A stretch of 12,237 nucleotides of DNA from an uncultured Collinsella sp. Lineage in GTDB: Bacteria > Actinomycetota > Coriobacteriia > Coriobacteriales > Coriobacteriaceae. The stretch covers positions 1-12,237 of the forward strand of contig URZN01000012.1 of assembly GCA_900552345.1 (NCBI GenBank). The letters run 5' to 3'. The number at the start of each line of letters is the position of its first letter. Positions within the stretch are counted from its first letter, which is position 1. The notes beneath the pieces were generated by a model. The model was not told the origin of the DNA. It ran no database searches and saw only the letters and a program-made list of their open reading frames with translations. Both the position numbers and the translations under genes were made by a program. This document shows positions 7,193-12,237 of the stretch, piece after piece.

Positions 7193-8542
7193 ATGGATAC
7201 TCCGTTGGGCTCCGTGCTCTATATCACCCTCGGGTGCGCCAAGAACGAGGTCGATACCGACCGTATGCGTTCTCTGCTGTCCGCCGCAGGCTACGAGGAG
7301 GCATTCGATCCACAGGATGCCGATATCGCCATCGTCAATACGTGCTCGTTCCTTGCCTCTGCAACGTCCGAGAGCATCGAGACCACGCTCGAGCTTGCCA
7401 ATGAGGTGCAGGACGGCGTTCGTTCCTGCCCCATCGTCATGTGCGGTTGCGTGCCGTCTCGTTACGGCGACGACCTGCCCGACGAGCTGCCCGAGGTCGC
7501 GGCCTTTGTGAAGGCCGACGAGGAAGACGGCATCGTGGCGGTCATCGATGATGTGCTGGGTGTTGAGCGCGAGATTGCCGCCTATATTCCGCAGGTCAAG
7601 CGCACTGTCGAGGGCGCTGTCGCCTACGTCAAGATCTCCGATGGCTGCAACCGCTTCTGTAGCTTCTGCATGATCCCGTATATCCGCGGTCGTTATCACT
7701 CGCGCAATGCCGAGAGCATTATCTCCGAGGTGCGCGACCTGGTCGCCGGTGGCGTGCGCGAGATTGTTCTGATCGGTCAGGACACGGGCATCTGGGGTAC
7801 CGACTTTGCCGACGAGGACCTCGCCGAGGGCGCGCCGCGCAATCTGGCGCAGCTGCTGCAGGCCGTTGCTGAGGCGGTGCGTCCTCATAACGTGTGGGTC
7901 CGCGTACTCTACCTGCAGCCCGAGGGCATGACCGACGAGCTTATCGAAACCATTCGCGATACGCCCGAGGTGCTGCCCTATATCGATATCCCTGTGCAGC
8001 ACTGCGACGCGCGCATCCTCAAGGCCATGCGCCGCTCCGGTTCGCGCCAGGAGCTCGAAGACCTGTTCCGCGACCTGCGCGAGCGCATTCCCGGTATCGT
8101 GATCCGCTCCACGGCCATGGTAGGGTTCCCGACCGAGACCGACGACGAGTTCCGCGATCTTATCGACTTTATGGACACCGTCGGCTTTGACTACACGAGC
8201 GTCTTTGCCTACTCGCGTGAGGAGGGCAGCCTAGCCGCCAAGATGGAGGGCCAGGTTGACGAAGAGGTTAAGCTCGAGCGCGCCCAGGAGGCTATGGACC
8301 TGGCCGAGTCGCTCGGTTTTGCTGCAACAGCCGCACATGTGGGCGAGCGCGCCCAGGTGATCGTCGACGGTATCGAGGAGACCGATGACGGTGCCGAGCT
8401 CATCGGACATGCCTGGTTCCAGGCGCCCGATTCCGATGGCGCGGTGCATCTGGATGCCAGCGAGGCATCTGTGGGCGATATTCTGACGGTCGAGTTTACC
8501 GATAGCTTCTGCTACGAGCTTATCGGTCATGTTGTTGAGTAG
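7193..8542 (+). CDS. rimO: Ribosomal protein S12 methylthiotransferase RimO
   Basis: RimO is a radical-SAM enzyme that methylthiolates a conserved aspartate of ribosomal protein S12, using two iron-sulfur clusters. The 449-residue protein has all three parts. The N-terminal UPF0004 domain has its cluster cysteines at 15 (LGCAKN), 51 (NTCSF) and 86 (CGCVPSR). The radical-SAM domain carries C152-x3-C156-x2-C159 (CNRFCSFC) followed by IPYIRG, and the TRAM-like C-terminus ends in HAWFQAPDSDG and IGHVVE. The related tRNA enzyme MiaB is the main alternative, but the short N-terminus, the YLQPEGM stretch and the genome position before pgsA favour RimO. AAAGGA lies 12 nt before ATG 7193, slightly long. 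pgsA starts 9 nt after the stop. Confidence 0.92.
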   Translation: MDTPLGSVLYITLGCAKNEVDTDRMRSLLSAAGYEEAFDPQDADIAIVNTCSFLASATSESIETTLELANEVQDGVRSCPIVMCGCVPSRYGDDLPDELPEVAAFVKADEEDGIVAVIDDVLGVEREIAAYIPQVKRTVEGAVAYVKISDGCNRFCSFCMIPYIRGRYHSRNAESIISEVRDLVAGGVREIVLIGQDTGIWGTDFADEDLAEGAPRNLAQLLQAVAEAVRPHNVWVRVLYLQPEGMTDELIETIRDTPEVLPYIDIPVQHCDARILKAMRRSGSRQELEDLFRDLRERIPGIVIRSTAMVGFPTETDDEFRDLIDFMDTVGFDYTSVFAYSREEGSLAAKMEGQVDEEVKLERAQEAMDLAESLGFAATAAHVGERAQVIVDGIEETDDGAELIGHAWFQAPDSDGAVHLDASEASVGDILTVEFTDSFCYELIGHVVE

Positions 8543-8551
8543 GAGAGCGTC

Positions 8552-9190
8552 GTGGCTAACGAGAGCAATAAGGAACTGACGAGTGTTTGGACGCCCGCCA
8601 ACATCGTGACGTGCGTGCGCATCGTCTTCATTCCGGTGTTCATGATCGTGTCGGCGCTGTCTCACATAAGCGTTGCCGGTACGGATTGGAGCACCTTCGA
8701 CGGCCCGCTCGCCGCCGCCGCCTTTATACTGTACGTCATCCTGTCGTGCACCGATAAGGTTGATGGCTACCTGGCTCGTTCGCGCAACGAGATCACCGAC
8801 TTCGGTAAGTTCTTGGATCCCATCGCCGATAAGTTGCTCGTGTTCTCGGCCCTGCTGCTGTTCTTGGACTTTGGTGCGGTGACTGTGTGGTCCGTGTTCA
8901 TCATCCTATTCCGCGAACTGCTGGTGAGCGCCCTGCGCATGGTCGCGAGTGCGGCCGGTGTGGTCGTTGCCGCCGATAAGCTCGGCAAGTACAAGACCGC
9001 GACTACGATGGTTTCCATCTGCGGCTATCTGTGCGTCTTTGCATTGTCTGGCCTTAACCTGGCCCCGGTGGCGCTGACGCTCGGTATCTATGGCGTCTCG
9101 CGCTTCCTGTACGCCGTGGCCGTTATCCTGACCGTTATCTCGGGCGCTCAGTACTTCTGGAACTGCCGCAAGATCGTCTTTTCGGTCTAG
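8552..9190 (+). CDS. pgsA: CDP-diacylglycerol-glycerol-3-phosphate 3-phosphatidyltransferase
   Basis: PgsA is an integral membrane enzyme that joins CDP-diacylglycerol to glycerol-3-phosphate, the first committed step to phosphatidylglycerol and cardiolipin. The CDP-alcohol phosphotransferase signature is complete: D68-x2-D71-G72-x2-A75-R76-x8-G85-x3-D89-x3-D93. Several hydrophobic segments flank it, at about residues 17-40, 52-67, 95-130 and 145-205. The length, 212 residues, is slightly above the common 180-200 because of the hydrophilic N-terminus and the TDWSTFDG loop. The start is GTG at 8552, with AGGAG 6 nt upstream overlapping the rimO stop. The rimO-pgsA-cinA order supports pgsA over other family members such as phosphatidylinositol phosphate or cardiolipin synthases, though substrate cannot be proved from the motif. 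Confidence 0.9.
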   Translation: MANESNKELTSVWTPANIVTCVRIVFIPVFMIVSALSHISVAGTDWSTFDGPLAAAAFILYVILSCTDKVDGYLARSRNEITDFGKFLDPIADKLLVFSALLLFLDFGAVTVWSVFIILFRELLVSALRMVASAAGVVVAADKLGKYKTATTMVSICGYLCVFALSGLNLAPVALTLGIYGVSRFLYAVAVILTVISGAQYFWNCRKIVFSV

Positions 9191-9202
9191 GTCCTGGTAA
9201 GC

Positions 9203-9733
9203 ATGACGGAATCATTTGAGCAGATTGCCGCGCACAATGAAGAGCTCGCACGCGATATTGTCGAGCGTGCAAGCGTTCGTGGTGTGACGGTTTCGACGGC
9301 TGAATCTCTGACAGCCGGCATGATCGCCTCGACGATCGCCGATATCCCCGGTGCCTCGGCGGTGCTGCGCGGCGGTGCGGTGACGTACTGCGACGAGATT
9401 AAGCATCGCGTGCTCGGCGTTGAGCAGGAGACGCTCGACCGCTATACCGCGGTGTCGTATCAGACGGCGCGCGAGATGGCTGCCGGTTCGCTGGAGCTGT
9501 ACCAGAGCGATATTGCCGTGAGCGCGACGGGCTATGCCGGCCCTGGTGGAGGCACCGAGGACGATCCGGCTGGAACCTTTTATATTGGCTGGGCGTATCG
9601 ATCGGCCGATGGGGGAGCGCCGGTCGTGGACTCCATTCGTTGCCACTATGAGGGCGATCGTTCATGCGTCCGTGCCCATGCGGTCGCTGAGGCACTGGGT
9701 CGCATTGTCTACGTGCTCGATTCTATGGAATAG
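9203..9733 (+). CDS. pncC: CinA C-terminal domain protein, nicotinamide-nucleotide amidase
   Basis: The CinA C-terminal (PncC) domain deamidates NMN to nicotinate mononucleotide, recycling the product of the NAD-dependent ligase. The protein is a stand-alone domain of 176 residues; the MoaB-like N-terminal domain of full CinA is absent, so competence-related names should be used with care. Visible family features are AESLTAG (33-39, usually AESCTGG, including the presumed active-site serine 35), IPGASAVLRGGAVTYCDEIKHRVLGV, and GYAGPGGGTEDDPAGTFYIGW. ATG 9203 has only a weak ribosome site (AGGT near 9189, then CTGGTAAGC); coupling to pgsA 12 nt upstream may help. It is the last gene of the long operon, and a terminator follows 7 nt after the stop. 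Confidence 0.9.
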   Translation: MTESFEQIAAHNEELARDIVERASVRGVTVSTAESLTAGMIASTIADIPGASAVLRGGAVTYCDEIKHRVLGVEQETLDRYTAVSYQTAREMAAGSLELYQSDIAVSATGYAGPGGGTEDDPAGTFYIGWAYRSADGGAPVVDSIRCHYEGDRSCVRAHAVAEALGRIVYVLDSME

Positions 9734-9740
9734 ACGTGTT

Positions 9741-9764
9741 TTAAGGGGCCTCCGGGCCCCTTAA
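9741..9764 (+). terminator. Intrinsic terminator closing the rnj-to-cinA block
   Basis: TTAAGGGGCC (9741-9750) and GGCCCCTTAA (9755-9764) form a perfect 10-bp stem closed by the four-base loop TCCG, a UNCG-type tetraloop on a C-rich arm. The T-tract is short, only the TTAATT after the G/C core. It isolates cinA from recA. Confidence 0.85.
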
Positions 9765-9861
9765 TTGTGGAGATAGGGGCCTCTGGCGAATTTTCTCTTC
9801 GTGCAGGTAGTTGGCGTATTCATGTTTGTCTTGCCTTGCTTGGTTCGCCTGCGGTCAAGTT

Positions 9862-9900
9862 TTTGGTCAGTGTTTGGTCGGCGTTTGGTTGGGTTTTGGA
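9862..9900 (+). repeat. Four TTTGGT/A copies at exact 11-bp spacing upstream of recA
   Basis: TTTGGT occurs at 9862-9867, 9873-9878 and 9884-9889, and TTTGGA at 9895-9900. Each start is exactly 11 bp after the previous one, so the copies face the same side of the helix. The array ends 31 bp before the -35 element of the recA promoter, and the + strand here is almost pure G and T. No known binding site is recognised. Confidence 0.7.
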
Positions 9901-9931
9901 AAGGTCGGCTGCATATGATTTATCTGAACGG

Positions 9932-9960
9932 TTGACCACGAACAGCCGTTCGTTTATTAT
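9932..9960 (+). promoter_or_regulatory. Sigma-70 type recA promoter
   Basis: TTGACC (-35, 9932-9937) and TATTAT (-10, 9955-9960) are separated by exactly 17 bp. The expected start near 9967 gives a leader of about 24 nt before ATG 9991. A second -10-like hexamer, TATGAT at 9914-9919, has no good -35. Confidence 0.85.
9938..9953 (+). promoter_or_regulatory. LexA/SOS box in the recA promoter spacer
   Basis: ACGAAC-AGCC-GTTCGT is a perfect 6-bp inverted repeat around a 4-bp centre. It matches the CGAAC-N4-GTTCG core of the Gram-positive LexA (DinR) operator. It fills the gap between the -35 and -10, so bound LexA would block RNA polymerase. An extra GAAC half-site lies 14 bp upstream at 9926-9929. 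Confidence 0.88.
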
Positions 9961-9977
9961 CGATGCAGGTTGTTAAG

Positions 9978-9983
9978 AGGAGG
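9978..9983 (+). promoter_or_regulatory. Ribosome binding site fixing the recA start
   Basis: AGGAGG at 9978-9983 is 7 nt before ATG 9991. An upstream in-frame start at 9970 would place this site inside the coding sequence and has no ribosome site of its own, so it is rejected. Confidence 0.88.
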
Positions 9984-9990
9984 GCTATTC

Positions 9991-11139
9991 ATGGCCAAGA
10001 ATTCAGGTCCCGTACGTACCGTTCATGCTCGCACGACGGGTAAAGAGCGCGATGAGATGATCGCCACCACCAAGGCCGAGATCGAGAAGAAATTCGGCCA
10101 GGGTTCCATCATGAGGTACGGCGACGGTGGTCCCGAGCTCGAGGTCGAGGCCATTCCCACGGGCGCCCTGGCCCTCGATGCCGCTTTGGGCATCGGCGGC
10201 GTGCCACGCGGCCGTATCGTCGAGATTTACGGTCCCGAGTCCTCCGGTAAGACAACGCTTTCACTCGAGATTTTGGCAGAGGCCCAGGCTATGGGTGGTG
10301 TCGTGGCATTTATTGATGCCGAGCACGCGCTTGATCCCACGTATGCCGCGCGTATCGGCGTGGACATCGATGAGGTCCTCATTTCCCAGCCCGATACGGG
10401 TGAGCAGGCGCTCGAGATCGTCGACATGCTCGTGCGCTCTGGCGCCATCGACGCCATCGTCGTCGACTCTGTCGCCGCTTTGACCCCGCGTGCCGAGATC
10501 GAGGGCGAGATCGGCGATACTACGGTCGGCCTTCAAGCCCGTCTGATGAGCCAGGCGCTCCGTAAGCTCGCCGGCTCGCTCGCCAAATCTAAAACGACCT
10601 GCATCTTCATTAACCAGCTGCGCGAGAAGATCGGCGTCATGTTCGGCAACCCCGAGACTACGACGGGCGGCCGCGCCCTCAAGTTCTTCTCGTCGGTGCG
10701 CATCGATATTCGTCGCATCGACAGCATTAAGCTTAAGGACGAGGTCATCGGCAATCGTGTGCGTGCCAAGGTCGTTAAGAACAAAGTGGCCGCACCGTTC
10801 CGCTCGGCCGAGTTCGATATCATGTACGGCACGGGCATCTCTAAGGAGGGCTCGATTCTGGACATGGCCGTCGAGTGCGGTATCTGCAAAAAGATGGGCT
10901 CTTGGTTTGCTTACGGTGAGGACAAGCTCGGTAATGGTCGTGAGGCCGCTAAGGCCTTCCTGCGCGAACACCCCGATTGTGCTGACGAGATCGAGCATAA
11001 GGTTCGCCTTGCATGCGGCCTTGAGTTTGATGACGATGCTCCGTCCGAGGTTGAGCTGACCGATCAGCCCGAAACTGGGGAGTTCGATGAGCTTTACGCC
11101 ATCGATGGCTCCGCGATGCTCGATGATGACGACGAGTAG
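9991..11139 (+). CDS. recA: Recombinase RecA
   Basis: RecA forms ATP-dependent filaments on single-stranded DNA, carries out strand exchange, and triggers LexA self-cleavage. The 382-residue protein is slightly longer than the usual 340-360, with about 15 extra residues at the N-terminus and an acidic tail ending DDDDE that should restrain DNA binding. Walker A is GPESSGKT (81-88). DAEHALDP begins at 109. DNA loop L1 is GEIGDTTVG (172-180), and loop L2 is [10 protein letters not shown] (218-227). No intein or frameshift interrupts it. In L1 the residue I expect to be His (GDSHVG) is Thr178. The start is set by AGGAGG 7 nt upstream. Transcription is from the LexA-controlled promoter just upstream, and recX follows 11 nt after the stop. 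Confidence 0.98.
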   Translation: MAKNSGPVRTVHARTTGKERDEMIATTKAEIEKKFGQGSIMRYGDGGPELEVEAIPTGALALDAALGIGGVPRGRIVEIYGPESSGKTTLSLEILAEAQAMGGVVAFIDAEHALDPTYAARIGVDIDEVLISQPDTGEQALEIVDMLVRSGAIDAIVVDSVAALTPRAEIEGEIGDTTVGLQARLMSQALRKLAGSLAKSKTTCIFINQLREKIGVMFGNPETTTGGRALKFFSSVRIDIRRIDSIKLKDEVIGNRVRAKVVKNKVAAPFRSAEFDIMYGTGISKEGSILDMAVECGICKKMGSWFAYGEDKLGNGREAAKAFLREHPDCADEIEHKVRLACGLEFDDDAPSEVELTDQPETGEFDELYAIDGSAMLDDDDE

Positions 11140-11150
11140 CGGATGCCCTC

Positions 11151-11843
11151 ATGTCGTATACGGTGACCGAGGCCACGGTCGTCTTTCCCGATAAGAAGGT
11201 GACCTCCTCGTTCTCGAGTGGGTATGCATCAAAAAAGTCTTGTGCACATATCGACTGCGAGCTCGAGGGTGGTTTTGAACGATCCATCTGGATTCCTGTT
11301 CGTGTCGCGCGCCTGTTTCTTAAAAATCGCCCCGATCTTCCCTGCGATTGGGATGAGTTCCACGAGGCGGTGCAGCTCATTGAGCGTAAATGCGCGCTTA
11401 CTATGGTGACTGAGATGCTGTCGCGCCGCGACCATGCCACGGGTGAGGTCCGTGACAAGCTGGCTCGCTATGGGTTTCGCGCGGCCGCGATTGAATTCGC
11501 TGTTGAGCGTGCCACTGAGTATCGCTTTTTAGATGAGAACCGCTTTTGTTCGTACTTTATCGAGGAACGCAAACGACGCGGCTGGGGGCAGCGCAAGATT
11601 GAGACTGAGCTTAAGCGCCGCCATGTCGTACTCGATGATATCCCCGGCTATCCCGAGGATTATTTTGCCGTGGAGGACGACTTGGCACGCGCATCGGCTT
11701 TACTTGCAAAGCGTCGTGTTCCCGAGACACGTGGATTCGAAAAGCTCGTCCGGTTTTTGATGGGCAAGGGATTTTCGTACCACATCGCCGCCGATGCCGT
11801 AAAGGCGCGTCTCGATGCCGAACGTGAGGAATGTGCAGTTTAG
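11151..11843 (+). CDS. recX: Regulatory protein RecX
   Basis: RecX binds RecA filaments and limits their growth and ATPase activity; it is normally the gene after recA. The 230-residue protein has an N-terminal extension of about 85 residues, followed by the helical RecX repeats: MLSRRDHATGEVRDKLARYGF, VERATEYRFLDENRFCSYFIEERKRRGWGQRKI with ELKRRHV, and a divergent third unit with LVRFLMGKGFSYHIAADAVKAR (split here by eye). Its mature signature is low in sequence identity across families, so assignment rests on these helices plus position. ATG 11151 has only a weak ribosome site (GCGGA, 11139-11143); expression probably depends on read-through and translation from recA, keeping RecX below RecA. 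An ATG at 11143 is out of frame. Confidence 0.9.
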   Translation: MSYTVTEATVVFPDKKVTSSFSSGYASKKSCAHIDCELEGGFERSIWIPVRVARLFLKNRPDLPCDWDEFHEAVQLIERKCALTMVTEMLSRRDHATGEVRDKLARYGFRAAAIEFAVERATEYRFLDENRFCSYFIEERKRRGWGQRKIETELKRRHVVLDDIPGYPEDYFAVEDDLARASALLAKRRVPETRGFEKLVRFLMGKGFSYHIAADAVKARLDAEREECAV

Positions 11844-11853
11844 ACACATGTGT
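11844..11853 (+). repeat. Perfect 10-bp palindrome after the recX stop
   Basis: ACACATGTGT directly follows the recX stop codon and is followed by TTTT. It is too tight to fold back as a normal hairpin. The overlapping ATGTG (11831-11835) with CACAT (11845-11849) gives only a weak 5-bp stem. A termination role for recX is possible but poorly supported. Confidence 0.4.
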
Positions 11854-11905
11854 TTTGCGTACCTGCCGTTCACCGCGTTTTAGCCGCCGTGCTGGGTCCA
11901 TTTAT

Positions 11906-11934
11906 TTGACAGTTGTTGCGGTTCAACGTACGAT
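11906..11934 (+). promoter_or_regulatory. Sigma-70 type promoter for the rny leader
   Basis: TTGACA (11906-11911) is a consensus -35, and TACGAT (11929-11934) is a good -10 with 17-bp spacing. The start is expected near 11939-11942, giving a leader of about 160 nt to rny. A 7-bp inverted repeat, TGACAGT (11907-11913) and ACTGTCA (11939-11945), overlaps the -35 and the start point and could be an operator. Confidence 0.85.
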
Positions 11935-11940
11935 AAACAC

Positions 11941-12074
11941 TGTCATTTGCTTTGTGATATGTGCTCATCTTTGATGAGTTTGTTTATATGTTTATCTGTA
12001 TCCGACCCGCATAAGCTGCGCCCATATTACTCAAATGTCGCGAGCCGTTCGTAAGGACGGTTCGCTTTGTTGTG
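11941..12074 (+). ncRNA. Candidate structured leader RNA or small RNA upstream of rny
   Basis: Downstream of the promoter the RNA can fold as a closed domain. CATTTG (11944-11949) pairs with CAAATG (12032-12037). After a 4-by-1 internal loop, GTGATATG (11954-11961) pairs with CATATTAC (12023-12030, one G-U). Inside lie a perfect hairpin CTCATC-TTT-GATGAG (11964-11978) and a T-rich linker. The base of the domain lies two nt from the terminator-like hairpin at 12040-12065. It could be a cis-acting leader of rny or a small RNA of about 130 nt. I do not recognise it as a known riboswitch class. The fold was derived by eye and no covariation could be tested. Confidence 0.45.
12040..12074 (+). terminator. 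Terminator-like hairpin inside the rny leader
   Basis: GCGAGCCGTTC (12040-12050) pairs with GGACGGTTCGC (12055-12065) over 11 bp, with two G-U pairs, around a GTAA loop (GNRA type). TTTGTTGTGT follows, a moderate T-tract. It lies between the strong promoter and the rny ribosome site, so it would lower rny expression unless bypassed, or end a separate small RNA. I found no alternative antiterminator pairing by eye. Confidence 0.65.
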
Positions 12075-12100
12075 TAACGAATCCATAAAAAGGAGTGAGC

Positions 12101-12237
12101 ATGCCTATCATCGCAGCGCTCGTTGGCATCCTTTTGGGTGCCATCGCCGCCATTGCCTACATGCGCACCGCCAAGCAGGGTAGTCTTCACGAGGCCGACG
12201 AAAAGATCCAGTCGGCTCACGCACAGGCTGAGTCCCT
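12101..12237 (+). CDS. rny: Ribonuclease Y, N-terminal fragment
   Basis: RNase Y is a membrane-anchored endoribonuclease that starts decay of many mRNAs in bacteria lacking RNase E. Only the first 45 codons are present because the window ends. Visible are an N-terminal membrane helix (about residues 3-20, IIAALVGILLGAIAAIAY) and the start of a polar helix rich in Ala/Glu/Gln/Lys (SLHEADEKIQSAHAQAES). That fits the family's membrane anchor plus coiled coil; the KH and HD domains would lie beyond the end. AAGGAG (12090-12095) is 5 nt before ATG 12101. The recA-recX-rny order supports the call, but with so little sequence another coiled-coil membrane protein cannot be excluded. Confidence 0.75.
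   Translation, partial: MPIIAALVGILLGAIAAIAYMRTAKQGSLHEADEKIQSAHAQAES

Noticed and set aside
7163..8002. 279-codon open frame on the minus strand, antisense to rimO
   Set aside because: Low-complexity His/Asp/Gly/Leu-rich shadow, with a complete RimO on the other strand.
9767..9976. 69-codon open frame between cinA and recA
   Set aside because: It runs across the recA promoter, the LexA box and the TTTGGT array, has no ribosome site and starts just after a terminator.
10261..10998. 245-codon open frame antisense to recA
   Set aside because: Codon-bias shadow of a highly conserved gene; no supporting start or domain.
9991..11139. Possible intein or frameshift in recA
   Set aside because: Checked through Walker A, L1 and L2; the frame is continuous and of normal length, so none is present.
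11984..12220. 78-codon open frame on the minus strand over the rny leader
   Set aside because: It overlaps the rny start and the folded leader, and has no domain or ribosome site that I can see.

Overview
The window looks like the chromosomal core of a Coriobacteriia-type actinobacterium, most probably a gut Collinsella or close relative. This is inferred from the high G+C, the strong G/C preference at third codon positions, the protein sequences and the gene order; no database search was possible. All complete and partial genes are on the + strand. The order pnp - rnj - ftsK - rodZ - yajQ - rimO - pgsA - cinA - recA - recX - rny resembles the ancestral pnp/rnj/spoIIIE/ymfM/pgsA/cinA/recA/rny neighbourhood of Firmicutes. 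No mobile element, CRISPR array, tRNA or rRNA was seen.

Layout. Bases 1-37 are not genomic: they are the Nextera read-2 transposon adapter left on a contig end, joined to the 3' end of pnp (38-490), which stops at a good intrinsic terminator (514-544). A 250-nt gap leads into the block rnj (742-2412), ftsK (2414-5194), rodZ-like (5194-6642), yajQ (6669-7166), rimO (7193-8542), pgsA (8552-9190) and cinA/pncC (9203-9733). Gaps inside the block are -1 to 26 nt, so it reads as one long operon, closed by a perfect 10-bp terminator stem at 9741-9764. The recA-recX unit (9991-11843) has its own promoter with a LexA/SOS box exactly filling the spacer. A second clear promoter (11906-11934) begins a structured leader of about 160 nt in front of rny, which runs off the window end.

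How the genes fit together. Three enzymes of bulk RNA turnover lie within 12 kb (PNPase, 3'-5' phosphorolysis; RNase J, 5'-3' exo/endonuclease; RNase Y, membrane-anchored endonuclease). FtsK and the RodZ-like protein link chromosome segregation, division and cell shape. RimO modifies ribosomal protein S12, PgsA starts phosphatidylglycerol synthesis, CinA/PncC salvages NMN, and RecA/RecX run SOS-controlled recombination.

The genes are mostly standard housekeeping genes and I did not find a new multi-gene system. The unexplained parts are regulatory or lie in disordered protein regions: the folded rny leader with a terminator-like hairpin, a four-copy 11-bp-phased TTTGGT array upstream of the recA promoter, a duplicated basic motif in the acidic FtsK linker, and an RG-rich juxtamembrane linker in the RodZ-like protein.
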